A DNA stretch of 64,000 bases, taken from contig NZ_JQMS01000001.1 in assembly GCF_000744835.1 (NCBI RefSeq), forward strand, positions 2,542,001 through 2,606,000. Direction: 5' to 3'. Every line of letters begins with the position of its first letter. Within the stretch, counting starts at the first letter, position 1. Below are positions 33,195 through 43,523 of the stretch, one piece after another. A program made the position numbers and the translations under genes. Below the pieces are notes generated by a model. The model was not told the origin of the DNA. It saw only the letters and a program-made list of their open reading frames with translations, and did no database searches. Origin of the DNA: Flavobacterium sp. 83. Lineage in GTDB: Bacteria > Bacteroidota > Bacteroidia > Flavobacteriales > Flavobacteriaceae.

Positions 33195-36176
33195 TTAATG
33201 TTCGCCATCAAGCCAGTATGTTTTTACTTTGTCATCAATTTGGCGGTATTTAACACCAATTTTATGGAAATGTTTTATTGCACAATCAATTTTCCTTTTC
33301 TCGTTAGGAAATTGTAATAGATTTGCGTTCATTGTACCTTTTGTTTCTCGAACTAGATTTATTGATGTTTTGCCTTTCTCGTCCAAACGGATAACACCCC
33401 AATCAGGATTATAATTACCAATGATTTTAGGTATTTTGATTTTGAAAGTTGTTGGAAATTTGAAATACCCAACAATGTTACCGTTTTCATCATCCGGAAT
33501 TACTTGATTTGCAATAAAGCGTTGTTCTACATCACTATCAGTTTGGATAAGATTATATAGTGAATTTTGAGAACCATCAATAAGTTCTTTTTGAGCAAAC
33601 TCTTTTGATTTTGGGAATACTTCATCATAATCATATTCTTCAAGCTCGTCCAAGAGTTTGTATTCGATTTTGGCTGCTATGTGGTCTGCCAATTGTTGTC
33701 GAATTGTTTCAATGAATACCGATGCAAAACCTTCTGGGTTTCTGAAAATATGTTGTTTTGTTTCGGGCTTTACTCCTTTGAAAATGTCTAGAATTGTTGG
33801 TCTAGTAATACCTAAAACTTTACTGGTTCTGTCTATTAAATTAAAAATTGGATAATTTGTTTGTGCTTCTTGTCTTGTAATGTTACCCGTAGAATGGCCA
33901 GTATTGTCACTAATAGTATGTGTTTGCCCGATGATTAATTGTTCTCCATTACCAAAGTGAACTATTGCATCTGACTTGTATTCTTTAATTTCAACAATTT
34001 TAAAACCTTTTAATCGAGGATCTAATTTTCTGCCAAAATCGTAATCTTTTTTATACCAAGCACCGGTGATGTTTTTATTTACACCATCTGTATCTGATAT
34101 GATTAAATCAATTTGAGCTAAACCAACAGAAACCTTATTAAGTTTTAAATGTAATTCTGTAATGATAAATTTACCTCTTGTAATAATTATTTGAGTTTCG
34201 GGAAACTTTGTATTTGGGCTGTTTAGTTTTAGAATACATTCCTCTATTAAACTTTCTGTATCAATGTTAATGGTATATTCTGTTTTTTTCGAAAGTATAT
34301 CCCAAAAAGCTTTGAAGTCTGCCGAATTGAAGACATTATCATTTCTGATTGCTTTTCCTTTCCTTGTTGAAGAAGGTTTGTTAGGAGCAATATCTCCATT
34401 ATCTCGATATTCTCTTTGAAGCTCGTTGCAATAATCTTCGTAATGCTCGTTTGCAATAACAGTAAGAATATTTACGCCTTCTTCTTGAACTCTATCGCCA
34501 TCTTGATTGACAGACAAACGAAGCCCACGACCTATTTCTTGTCTTTTACGAGTTTCTGAATTAGCAGAATTTAAAGTGCATATTTGAAAAACATTTGGAT
34601 TATCCCAACCTTCACGTAAAGCAGAGTGAGCAAAGATGAAAGATACTTTTTCATTGAAGTTTAGTAGCACTTCTTTGTTTTTCATAATTAGTGCATAAGC
34701 AGCTTTTTCAGCTTCTTTGTCGTCTTTGGATTTGGCACTGTCTTCAATTGCTGTATCAGTATATGCTTCGGTAGTTTTATTGATTTTCTTTTTGGCAAAA
34801 TATCCTTGACGAACTTCAGAAGGATTTAGTTTTTCAAGGTTTTTATCTAAATATTTGAGTTTATTGAAAGCATCATCAAATAGTTTTTTGATAATACCAT
34901 CATCTTGAACATAGTTATCCACTTTATCGATGAAAAATAAACTCAATACTTTAATACCTTTTTTTCTTAAAGAGTTTTGTCTTTCGATGTGGTAGCGGAT
35001 AGTTTGTTCGATTTGTACACGGAAGATTTCAGTTTTAGAAAGTGTAATTCCTTGCGTTTTATTGTTGCTTAAAACACTGCCATTTGAGAATTGTACTTCT
35101 TGTGTTCTTGTATTAATATCTTCTACAATGAAGCCCTCAAATGCAGGATTTTTAGTTTTATCGAATAGATTATCATTCTTTTTTAAAGTAATGGTTTTTA
35201 ATTGTTTTGCACCATTAACCATACAATGTGCCTTTACCGTAGCTTGAATGCTTGTGGCTGTTCTTACTATTTCTTCGATAATTAGACTTAAATCAGTATC
35301 ATTAAGATTGTGCTGTTCTGTTACACCCTCAACTTGAATTTTTTTAACTAAATTGAGTTTAAAAGCATCAACAGGACTTAAACGATAAATAAGATTAGGT
35401 TTAACCTTTGGAGTTGCTGAATAGTTTATTGCAAAAAGTGGATTGAAGGAACGTAAAGCTTCTCGACTTTTAGTTGATTGATAATTTTGACTTTCATCAA
35501 GAATGAAAATAGGTTTAGTTTCCTGAATGTATTGGTAAGGAAGTTTTTCTCCAGGTATTTTTTCAGTTGGTTTATAAATATTGTTTGATTTACCATTAAA
35601 AGCATCAATAGTCATAATCATAATATTGATGTATGGATTTATAGCAAAATCTTTAACTCTTCCTATTTGTTGACCATCATATTTGATTGCGTTAACTGTT
35701 GTATTGCCATAGAGTGTTTTGAAATGTTCTTTTGTAATTTCAATAGATTTGAAAACACCCTCAAAGATTGCAACACTCGGAACCACAATAATATATTTAC
35801 GAAAACCGTACTTTTTATTTAGTTCTAAAATTGTTTTTAGATAAGCATAGGTTTTACCTGTTCCTGTTTCCATTTCTACGGTGAAACAAGGAAAACGATG
35901 TGTATTATAACCGCCTAAATCTAACATTGGACCATCATCAATATCAAGACCAATATTTGGATTTAGTTCGTTATGATCCTGAACAGCTTGAAGATTTTCA
36001 AGCAACCAGTTTTCTTCAAGATTGTAATAAGGTTCAATATTTGGTGCAATTTCACTACTGAACTCATTGACAACCAAGTTTTGAGAAAAGCCGTCAAAAA
36101 GGTTTACAACACTATTTACTGCAATGTTTTGATGTTCTTGATTACTCTCAAACTTTAATTTAATATTTTTTGCCAT
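33195..36176 (-). CDS. Type III restriction enzyme Res subunit
   Basis: 993 aa, the ATP-dependent helicase and nuclease subunit of a type III restriction system. Walker A is EMETGTGKTYAYL, the DEAD-type box is FILDESQNYQS, and later helicase motifs include FIFAHSALREGWDNPNVFQI and QEIGRGLRLSVNQDG. The C-terminal PD-(D/E)XK nuclease has NPDWGVIRLDE then VRETKGTMN. Full length for the family. It starts nine bases after mod. No frameshift or missing motif is seen. Confidence 0.95.
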   Translation of the reverse strand: MAKNIKLKFESNQEHQNIAVNSVVNLFDGFSQNLVVNEFSSEIAPNIEPYYNLEENWLLENLQAVQDHNELNPNIGLDIDDGPMLDLGGYNTHRFPCFTVEMETGTGKTYAYLKTILELNKKYGFRKYIIVVPSVAIFEGVFKSIEITKEHFKTLYGNTTVNAIKYDGQQIGRVKDFAINPYINIMIMTIDAFNGKSNNIYKPTEKIPGEKLPYQYIQETKPIFILDESQNYQSTKSREALRSFNPLFAINYSATPKVKPNLIYRLSPVDAFKLNLVKKIQVEGVTEQHNLNDTDLSLIIEEIVRTATSIQATVKAHCMVNGAKQLKTITLKKNDNLFDKTKNPAFEGFIVEDINTRTQEVQFSNGSVLSNNKTQGITLSKTEIFRVQIEQTIRYHIERQNSLRKKGIKVLSLFFIDKVDNYVQDDGIIKKLFDDAFNKLKYLDKNLEKLNPSEVRQGYFAKKKINKTTEAYTDTAIEDSAKSKDDKEAEKAAYALIMKNKEVLLNFNEKVSFIFAHSALREGWDNPNVFQICTLNSANSETRKRQEIGRGLRLSVNQDGDRVQEEGVNILTVIANEHYEDYCNELQREYRDNGDIAPNKPSSTRKGKAIRNDNVFNSADFKAFWDILSKKTEYTINIDTESLIEECILKLNSPNTKFPETQIIITRGKFIITELHLKLNKVSVGLAQIDLIISDTDGVNKNITGAWYKKDYDFGRKLDPRLKGFKIVEIKEYKSDAIVHFGNGEQLIIGQTHTISDNTGHSTGNITRQEAQTNYPIFNLIDRTSKVLGITRPTILDIFKGVKPETKQHIFRNPEGFASVFIETIRQQLADHIAAKIEYKLLDELEEYDYDEVFPKSKEFAQKELIDGSQNSLYNLIQTDSDVEQRFIANQVIPDDENGNIVGYFKFPTTFKIKIPKIIGNYNPDWGVIRLDEKGKTSINLVRETKGTMNANLLQFPNEKRKIDCAIKHFHKIGVKYRQIDDKVKTYWLDGEH

Positions 36177-36185
36177 AGTGAACTA

Positions 36186-38084
36186 TTAAATAGTTTTGAT
36201 TAAACCTTTGTCTTGAAGTGTAACTTTGTCCTTGTCTGAAATAGCATTGTCAAGGCAGATAAAAATATCATTGTCTGATAACTCCAATGATTTGATAGTG
36301 TTGTCATCTATATTATCATCAAGGCAAACTAAAAGTTTATGTTCGCAAAAATCTGAACAAACTTGTGTAATTTTATTATGCTTGTAAGTATCAATTACTT
36401 CTATTTTGCTGTCCAATGGAAACCCTTCAATTAGTAAAATTTCAGAAAGTAAATTTTCGGGTTGCCAATTATCAACTAATGGTGAAGTGTTACTTTCAAA
36501 TAAATTTTCTAATTCTTTAATGTCTGTTCCAATATAATTTTTCCAAGGTTTATAATTTGAATTTTGTAATTTGTAATATTTAAAACCATTGTCATTCAAT
36601 GATTTTTTCGGCAATCGTTCAATAGATTTCTTTAGTCTAGCACAAGTAATATCAGCTAAAGTTTCATATCCTAACTTAATTGCTATTTTACCGCAATCAT
36701 CACTTTTGTTTAATTTATCTGGTATCTGTACTAAAATAAAATTTGCAGACTTAACTGCATCTGAATTATTGTATCGATAAATTGCATCGCCTAATGAACC
36801 AGAACCTGCAAAAAAATCTAGACAGATAGCATCATCATCACTAATTACAGGAGAAAGTAATTCAATTAATAATTTTGTTGGTTTTGGAAAATCAAAAACT
36901 TTTTCATTAAATAAATCTAAAATTTCATTACTGCCACTTTTTGTTGTAATACCATCAATAATTGATTTAGGATGTAAAGTACTTTTCTTTTTTTGATATT
37001 GAAGAACACCATTTGATTTAAAGTAAAATTTTTCTAGTTTTTGCCCCTTTTGATCAATTACTTCATCACCCTTTAACCAACTTTGAATTTGATCTTTCAT
37101 TGTCCAAGCGGCTCTTAATTCTACATCGTTTTTTAATTTGCCATTATGACACTCAAAAACACCATTTATAACTTCAACTGTTTCGCCACTTCCAAACTTA
37201 TCAGGAAATATCTTATTTTCACATTGAAATTCTATACCAGAAGGGAATTTAATATTTGATACAGGGTTTTTTGTACTGGGTCTTTTAATTGCTCTATCAC
37301 CTATAACTGTATCACCATAAAAATCAAAATATTTAAAACCCTCTTTTGATTTTACATATGCTAAAACATATTCGTGTTCAACTGTATAATGTCCTGAAGA
37401 AGTTCTACCACTTTTCCAAATTAATTGTGCTAAAAAATTCTCTTCACCAAATATCTCATTACATATATTTCTTAAATTATAAATTTCATTATCATCGATT
37501 GAAATAAATATTACTCCATCATCCTTTAATAAATTTCTCGCTAAACGCAATCTAGGATACATCAATGTTAACCATTTACTATGATATCGCCCATCAGCTT
37601 TGGAATTTATTGAAATTGGTTTTGCTTCTTCATCTAGTTGACCAGTACGTTTTAAATATTCATCAATACTTTCAGTAAAATTATCTTCATATACAAAATC
37701 TTTGCCTGTATTATAGGGAGGATCTATGTAAATCATTTTTATACGATTTGCATAACTTTTTTGGAGTAATTTTAATACTTCTAAATTTTCTCCTTCTATA
37801 AAAATATTATTTGTATTTTCTTCATTAATACCTTTACCAATGCAAGGTATTAGGGTTCCTAAACTTGGAGTACTTGCAATTTTACGAGCTTCTCGTTTTC
37901 CTGGCCAAAATAAACCGAAATGTTCAGCATTTGCATTTTCATCATCAATAAAATCCCCTAAAGCTTCTTTTAAAGTTTCCCAATTTATATTCCCATCGTC
38001 GAAAGCTTCTGGAGCGATTTTTTTTAATTGTTCTATTCTTTCTGCTTCAAAATGAAATGACGGTTTTAATTTTTCTATTGACAT
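36186..38084 (-). CDS. Type III DNA methyltransferase Mod subunit
   Basis: 632-aa adenine-N6 or cytosine-N4 methyltransferase. Motif IV is IYIDPPYNTGKDFVYED, and motif I is LDFFAGSGSLGDAIYR; the order IV-before-I is the beta class, as in type III Mod. The stretch between them (about 200-390) should contain the target recognition domain. It pairs with Res and modifies the recognition sequence. A 34-base gap separates it from the RecB-like nuclease gene upstream. No phase-variation repeat was seen at its start. Confidence 0.94.
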   Translation of the reverse strand: MSIEKLKPSFHFEAERIEQLKKIAPEAFDDGNINWETLKEALGDFIDDENANAEHFGLFWPGKREARKIASTPSLGTLIPCIGKGINEENTNNIFIEGENLEVLKLLQKSYANRIKMIYIDPPYNTGKDFVYEDNFTESIDEYLKRTGQLDEEAKPISINSKADGRYHSKWLTLMYPRLRLARNLLKDDGVIFISIDDNEIYNLRNICNEIFGEENFLAQLIWKSGRTSSGHYTVEHEYVLAYVKSKEGFKYFDFYGDTVIGDRAIKRPSTKNPVSNIKFPSGIEFQCENKIFPDKFGSGETVEVINGVFECHNGKLKNDVELRAAWTMKDQIQSWLKGDEVIDQKGQKLEKFYFKSNGVLQYQKKKSTLHPKSIIDGITTKSGSNEILDLFNEKVFDFPKPTKLLIELLSPVISDDDAICLDFFAGSGSLGDAIYRYNNSDAVKSANFILVQIPDKLNKSDDCGKIAIKLGYETLADITCARLKKSIERLPKKSLNDNGFKYYKLQNSNYKPWKNYIGTDIKELENLFESNTSPLVDNWQPENLLSEILLIEGFPLDSKIEVIDTYKHNKITQVCSDFCEHKLLVCLDDNIDDNTIKSLELSDNDIFICLDNAISDKDKVTLQDKGLIKTI

Positions 38085-38118
38085 AGTATTATAATTATGA
38101 AATGTAAAATTTATGATT

Positions 38119-38961
38119 TTAACTTTGTGGGTTTTCTGGTATTGTATTAATTTTTTCTAGGTTTATTGATGCGTTGATGAATTCTTCTTGGTCTGCATCG
38201 GAACCGTAATCTTCGTAATATTTTTTGAAACTCATAGTAGTGCCACGGTTCAACTTTGTTGCATATTCACGGAAAGAAGAGCAAGAGAAACGAGCGTCAC
38301 AGTTACGACAAACACGAGTTGCAAATTTACTATTAGTTCCCTCTACCTTTTTATCTAAAATATCTACTGGTGGTGGAGTGAAACAATGTTTTTCGATATT
38401 ATCTACTACTAAAGCAAAATCTAAAATTGTTTCTTTTACATTATCCTCAATGTATGGTATTTCGATAATTGGTTCCCATTTATCTAATTCTACTTGCATA
38501 CGAGCTGTATTGCCAGTGAAATTTGCATCTTTAAGAGCTGCCGGAATGACTGTACTTATCACGGCTGTATGGTCTAACGGATTTCCACGAAGGTTTTCCC
38601 AAATGTGTGCATATACATTGAGTTGTTTTTCGTAAAGTTCTTTATTTGCAGTAACGAATTCCGGGTCGTGTGTTTTAATGTCATACATCCAAACTTCGTC
38701 TTCTTCACGAACAATATCAACTATACCCTCGATAGTAAAACTTCTTCCTTCTGGTGTTTTTTGGTCAGGTAATGTTAGTTTTACTTCTGTATCTGTTACT
38801 CTAGTTGCTACTTCTTTGAGTTTTCGGAAATAAAATAATACTTGGTTAAAAGCATCTTTTTGAGTTGCTTCGGTAAGTGAATGCCCTCCTTCAAGTTTTA
38901 GTAACTCGTAGTTTTGTGCAAATATTTCTTGAATTTTTAGTTCTATATCTTGGTCGGTCAT
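38119..38961 (-). CDS. RecB/Cas4-like PD-(D/E)XK nuclease
   Basis: 280 aa. The nuclease core is EGIVDIVREEDEVWMYDIKT (Asp, then D-x-K) followed by YEKQLNVYAHIWEN with the conserved Gln. C-terminal cysteines C-x2-C-x5-C (CRNCDARFSC) and an upstream KHCF suggest an iron-sulphur site like Cas4 or AddB. The gene overlaps the stop of the UvrD-like helicase by one base (TAATG), so both are made together and may form an AddAB-like helicase-nuclease. The first half lacks the long AddB helicase-like region, so it is not AddB. Confidence 0.86.
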   Translation of the reverse strand: MTDQDIELKIQEIFAQNYELLKLEGGHSLTEATQKDAFNQVLFYFRKLKEVATRVTDTEVKLTLPDQKTPEGRSFTIEGIVDIVREEDEVWMYDIKTHDPEFVTANKELYEKQLNVYAHIWENLRGNPLDHTAVISTVIPAALKDANFTGNTARMQVELDKWEPIIEIPYIEDNVKETILDFALVVDNIEKHCFTPPPVDILDKKVEGTNSKFATRVCRNCDARFSCSSFREYATKLNRGTTMSFKKYYEDYGSDADQEEFINASINLEKINTIPENPQS

Positions 38962-41552
38962 TATGCAGTAGTTTTATTTCTTTGGTTAATCAATAAATGA
39001 TGCAAATCTTCAATAGTTTGATGGACTAACGAACCAAAAAACATTGTTTGAGAACGAGAAGGTACAAAACCATATTTTCTGAAAATCATATAGTTTCTTG
39101 GACATTTTGAATATAAAAGATAATCGGAAGTGTAACTATAACTTTTACCTAAATCTTCTTTTACTAATGCAGCTTCAGGAACTTTGTTTAAATCAAAATC
39201 AGGTATTTTGTGTAAAGGATAATTACTGAAAATGTTTTTGAAAATTTCTGTAGCGGCTGAACCGTGAGTGTATTGTGGAAGCACTAACAAGTTTTGAGCA
39301 CGAGAAAGAGCCACATAAAACATACGCATATTATCAAAATGTGAAATTTTGTCAAGCGGTTCTCCCTCTTTATTTAAAATGGAACGTACAATGATTTCTT
39401 TTTGGTCTGCTGCTTGTTCACGTTTGAAAACTGCCCCTAAAACCACTACAGGAAATTCTAACCCTTTGGATTGATGTATTGTTAAAAATGGAACTCTACC
39501 TTTTGGAAATGGGTCGTCTGCATCTTCATATTCGCTTTCACCTAATCTTTGAAGTGCATAAATGTATGATGCAAAGAAAGTTCTAACAAATTTCTCTTCT
39601 GAAAGGAAAGAAGCTGTTAGCAATGTACCATATTCATCCATAAAACGTGAAAGGTATTGCGAAAGTAGACCAAGGTTGCATATTGGCCCTTCATCTGTAC
39701 CATCTTCTGCAAGAAGATACATATCACGGAAATGGCGAAAGCCATTTAGTTGATAAAAAAGGTCAAGTATAGTCCAGTCTAACGATGTTGTACGATTGAT
39801 AATGTAATCAATGGAATAAGACTTATTGTCTTTTTCTTTTAACTCAACAACAGTTTTGAAATAGGAATTGGTTAAGTTTTTCTTTGCTTTTATTGATAGT
39901 TTTGGTGTTTCGGCAAAATCTCTAATCATTGATATTTTGAATGGTTCTTTTCTGTCCCATTTTTTCTTATTGATTAAATTTAGTAGTAAATTATAGTCTT
40001 CTAATGCTACTTTTATTTCTGCTTTTTTATCTGTTACATATTCTTTTAGAAGATTGTCTTCTTTCATAAGGTCGTCTGCATAACTCATACATTCTATCAT
40101 CCAGTTACGGAACTGAATTAGATTTTGGCTACTTGTATTGCCATAATGAGGACGATCAAATATTTTAAGCATTAATCCAAAAATTGCTTTTGCTTCATCA
40201 ACTTGGACAAAACTTCTTGCTCTTGGTGCATAAACCGGAATTCCTAATTCTTCGAAAGCATCAGAAAAACCAGTAACCCTTGTACTTCCTTTTAGATATG
40301 GGAAAAGAAAAGCACATTGATTGTAATCTTTGATTTTACCTGTTCGTTTTAAATCAAAAACTAATTGAGCGACTTCTTTGTAAACATTCTCGGCTTTGTC
40401 TCTGGTAGAAACAATTACTGAAGGTTCAACATCAGAACTGTGAGCTTTTATTATTTTATCATTTACTCTAAAATGAGTGCCTAATTTTTTTGGATTTTCC
40501 CAGTTTGTTTGTTCAATAAAGTGTGTGTACAAGTCAACAATTTTCTTTCTTGAACGGTAATTAATATCTAAATCTATCCGTTTTGGTTTTTTGCCGATAT
40601 TGGTTAAACATCTGTCTTCAAACTCTACAAGGTTCTCAACTGTTGCTCCTCTGAAACGATAAAGTGCTTGGTCGTCATCACCAACTACACAAATATTTTT
40701 TGAGCCACTAGATAAAGCAAAATATAACTTTTCTTGAATAGCATTTGTATCTTGATACTCATCAATGATTATGTGTTTGAAAACATTTCCAGAGTTTGCA
40801 AAGTTTTGAATTGCTGTGTAGGCTTCTAATTGTAAAAGTGAAAAATCAACTTGTTTTGTATAAGAGTTTAATTGAAGTGAATTTAGATAATACTCGTACA
40901 TTTTTAGTAATGACTTTAGAACTACATCACTTGTTTTTATTGTTTTAGGGTCTAAATTTTCTTCTGAAAAACGATTGAATAATGCAATACAAGCTGTAAC
41001 CGCTAAGTGTCTTGAGTTTATTTCTCTGCCTTGAAGGTATTTTGTGATTGCGTTTTGTGCTATTTCATCGTCTGCAAAACCTCCAGCTGTCCAAAGTTCA
41101 GCCCAAAAATGTTTATTGTAAATTTTGAAATATTGTGAAAGTGTGTCCATCAGAATAGGTGCATTTTTTCTTGCTCCACCTTCCGAAAACCTTCTATCTG
41201 TTATAAGTGATTGACAAATTGAATGTACTGTTCCAATAGACATTTTGGAAATATCGAAAGGTTTTCCAGTAACATTAGTTACTATACCCAACAATGTTCT
41301 TAAACCATCTTTTAATTGAAGTGATGCCTTTTCTGTAAATGTAGAAAGGAAAATGTCTTCGGGTTTAATATTATGAAAAACTATTAAATTTAATGTTCTC
41401 CAGAGCAAAACTCTAGTTTTGCCTGATCCTGGACCAGCAGTTAAAAATAATGGACCATCGATGTGAAGAATTGCATCACGTTGACTATCGTTGGGAGTAA
41501 ATCCTTTGATAGCCCAAAGCTCTTCTATTGTTGTTGGTTTATATGCCATCAA
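38961..41552 (-). CDS. UvrD-like SF1A helicase
   Basis: 863-aa 3'-5' DNA helicase. Motif I is TAGPGSGKTR (38-47), motif II IIIDEYQDTN (261-270), motif III GDDDQALYRFRG (291-302), motif V FLTIHQSKGLEFPVVVLG and motif VI MRMFYVALSRAQNLLVL. After motif VI about 90 residues contain SKCPRNYMIFRKYGFV, a segment often found in RecB-like proteins (SYTSDYLLYSKCPRNY), but the nuclease motif is on the next gene. Three bases separate it from the TPR-peptidase gene. It differs from housekeeping UvrD by sequence and context. Confidence 0.93.
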   Translation of the reverse strand: MMAYKPTTIEELWAIKGFTPNDSQRDAILHIDGPLFLTAGPGSGKTRVLLWRTLNLIVFHNIKPEDIFLSTFTEKASLQLKDGLRTLLGIVTNVTGKPFDISKMSIGTVHSICQSLITDRRFSEGGARKNAPILMDTLSQYFKIYNKHFWAELWTAGGFADDEIAQNAITKYLQGREINSRHLAVTACIALFNRFSEENLDPKTIKTSDVVLKSLLKMYEYYLNSLQLNSYTKQVDFSLLQLEAYTAIQNFANSGNVFKHIIIDEYQDTNAIQEKLYFALSSGSKNICVVGDDDQALYRFRGATVENLVEFEDRCLTNIGKKPKRIDLDINYRSRKKIVDLYTHFIEQTNWENPKKLGTHFRVNDKIIKAHSSDVEPSVIVSTRDKAENVYKEVAQLVFDLKRTGKIKDYNQCAFLFPYLKGSTRVTGFSDAFEELGIPVYAPRARSFVQVDEAKAIFGLMLKIFDRPHYGNTSSQNLIQFRNWMIECMSYADDLMKEDNLLKEYVTDKKAEIKVALEDYNLLLNLINKKKWDRKEPFKISMIRDFAETPKLSIKAKKNLTNSYFKTVVELKEKDNKSYSIDYIINRTTSLDWTILDLFYQLNGFRHFRDMYLLAEDGTDEGPICNLGLLSQYLSRFMDEYGTLLTASFLSEEKFVRTFFASYIYALQRLGESEYEDADDPFPKGRVPFLTIHQSKGLEFPVVVLGAVFKREQAADQKEIIVRSILNKEGEPLDKISHFDNMRMFYVALSRAQNLLVLPQYTHGSAATEIFKNIFSNYPLHKIPDFDLNKVPEAALVKEDLGKSYSYTSDYLLYSKCPRNYMIFRKYGFVPSRSQTMFFGSLVHQTIEDLHHLLINQRNKTTA

Positions 41553-41555
41553 AAG

Positions 41556-43523
41556 TTAAATATTAATTTTTTTAGCCATTTCGAACTCTTTACCAAAATC
41601 TAATCCCAAGTGCTGTACTTGTTCCGGCATAGCCAATGCCCAAGAAACATAGTAAAAAGCCAAGACTTGATTACCGGAAAAGCGTTTGTTGTTTATGCTT
41701 GAAATGATGTAATCTTTTTTGTTGGGGTCAATTCCTTGTGTTCCTAACATTGCGATTTCGAAAGCAGCTTGTTTTATGTCAGAAGCTCCTTTTTCTTTGA
41801 AATGTTTTAAAGCTTCGACCATAAACATCACGATAGCCATATTGGTACCGATTTCTTCTTGGTGTTTTTGGAATTTTTCCATTTCTCTTTTTTGAAATGG
41901 GTCTTCTGGTTCCTCCAATCCGAAAGGGTCTTGTTGTAATTTATTTAAGAAATCATCGATGCTGTTTTTACTCTCGAATTTTGCTTCGCTTTCGAGTTCA
42001 AAGAATGTATCTAAACTAAGGTCTTGCGCCCAATGTTTTACTAACTCGTATTCTTCACCTGGTTTGCGATCTTCACGGTATTCGATAAATTCTTTGTAGA
42101 ATGTTTCTGCAAGCTTTAGTTCTGCCTGAGTTGGCTTAAAATCCTGAATAGTATCAATGCCAAATAATTCTTTGAACTGCATCGCGTTAACCAAACTGAA
42201 AGTTCTTGTTTTGGAGATTACCTCTTTGGGAGCAATGTCTAGAATTCTTTCGTCAGTAACTGCTTTTATGGCATCTTGAAGCATACCAAATAATGATAGA
42301 AATTGGTATGGTCTTAGTTCTGCATATTCTTTGTACAGAAAATCTTCGATGAATACATCGATAGGAGTATTGTAGGTTTGCAAGTTTAAGCCACTGAATA
42401 TACTTTCAATGAAAAAGTCAATCGTGGATGGGTCTTGTATTTTAAATTTTAAGTTATTGATTGCCGCAAGTATAGTGTCAATAAAATTGTTTTTGTTTTG
42501 TTGAGTTGAAATGAATACTTGGTTTAAGTTTTCTTTTCTCGCTTGGTTAACAAAATCTAAATGTACCAATTCGTGCATTACTAAATGCTCTACTGCCGGA
42601 TAAGTACTTTTGTATTTTACTATGTGTTTGTTACGGTTGTATCTTTCTGCAATTTCTACTTTGGCTGCTGTTTTGATTTCATCATCAGCATAAATGTCTA
42701 TTTCAGTTCCACCTTCTGCTTCCAGTTGGCTACGGTATTTGAAGAATATTTTTTTACCATCAAAATCACCGGCTATTACCTTGGCGACTTCAAATGCCTG
42801 TTTTACTGCATTTTGATATAAGGCATCTTTTTGAGTTGAAAATTTAATTGCTTGTAAAGTACTGTAGAAAGCAGAATGTAGGTCGTTTTCTGATTGTGCA
42901 ATTAACGAAAGAATGAAATGCGCATTAGGGTACTTTTCGTTTAATTTGATTGTTTCCCAAGCGTATTTTTTAGCTTCTTCGAGTTTGTTCTCTTGAAATA
43001 GTAAATAGGCAATGTTTGCCAAGGTAATATGATCCGCTTTGTTTGCCAGTATTGCTTGATCGTAATAAATCAAGGCTGTTTTTAAATCTTTCTTGTGTTT
43101 GGCGAAAATATTACCCATCATCAGTAATCCCCAACCGTTTGAGGAATTCCAACGTAGGGCGTCAATCAATGCGTTAATGGCTTCGTCTTGGTCACCTTGT
43201 TCGGACAGTATTTGCCCCAAAATTCTATGAAATTCAGAATTGGAAGGATTTTTTTGAATGAGTTTCTCCAGGATAATTTTGGCATCGTCAAACTTTCCTT
43301 TTTCGCATAATGCTACTGTTTTATTATAATCGGCATCCTGAGTTATTATGTATTCTGTATCGACATCGATAGTTACAATACCATCTTTTATGGAAACCTT
43401 TGGCACAAAAGGACCATAGGTGTAGTATTTTTGGATTGCATTGATGATTTCCTTTTCACTGGCATTCTCCAACTCTGGGAAGATGGTGTATAGAAAATCG
43501 TTTATTTTATGAACTATTTGCAT
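41556..43523 (-). CDS. TPR protein with HEXXH zinc-peptidase motif
   Basis: 655 aa. Residues about 65-230 are tetratricopeptide repeats (FDDAKIILEKLIQKNP; ILGQILSEQGDQDEAINALI; LANIAYLLFQENKLEEAKKY). Residue 317-321 HELVH in VMHELVHLDF is a zinc-peptidase HExxH; a glutamate in FLYKEYAELRP could be the third ligand. The C-terminal part (450-655) is helical and unassigned. It is the first gene of the cluster, followed after three bases by the UvrD-like helicase. A metallopeptidase with TPRs tied to a helicase and a nuclease is unfamiliar to me; it may act as a sensor-protease. The motif assignment is clear, the function inferred. Confidence 0.82.
   Translation of the reverse strand: MQIVHKINDFLYTIFPELENASEKEIINAIQKYYTYGPFVPKVSIKDGIVTIDVDTEYIITQDADYNKTVALCEKGKFDDAKIILEKLIQKNPSNSEFHRILGQILSEQGDQDEAINALIDALRWNSSNGWGLLMMGNIFAKHKKDLKTALIYYDQAILANKADHITLANIAYLLFQENKLEEAKKYAWETIKLNEKYPNAHFILSLIAQSENDLHSAFYSTLQAIKFSTQKDALYQNAVKQAFEVAKVIAGDFDGKKIFFKYRSQLEAEGGTEIDIYADDEIKTAAKVEIAERYNRNKHIVKYKSTYPAVEHLVMHELVHLDFVNQARKENLNQVFISTQQNKNNFIDTILAAINNLKFKIQDPSTIDFFIESIFSGLNLQTYNTPIDVFIEDFLYKEYAELRPYQFLSLFGMLQDAIKAVTDERILDIAPKEVISKTRTFSLVNAMQFKELFGIDTIQDFKPTQAELKLAETFYKEFIEYREDRKPGEEYELVKHWAQDLSLDTFFELESEAKFESKNSIDDFLNKLQQDPFGLEEPEDPFQKREMEKFQKHQEEIGTNMAIVMFMVEALKHFKEKGASDIKQAAFEIAMLGTQGIDPNKKDYIISSINNKRFSGNQVLAFYYVSWALAMPEQVQHLGLDFGKEFEMAKKINI

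Noticed and set aside
36186..38084. Phase-variable Mod gene
   Set aside because: No simple-sequence repeat was found in the first part of the mod gene or its upstream spacer.
38119..41552. UvrD-like helicase plus nuclease as housekeeping AddAB
   Set aside because: The nuclease protein is 280 aa without the AddB helicase-like part, the helicase lacks a C-terminal nuclease motif, and the setting is a mobile defence cluster.
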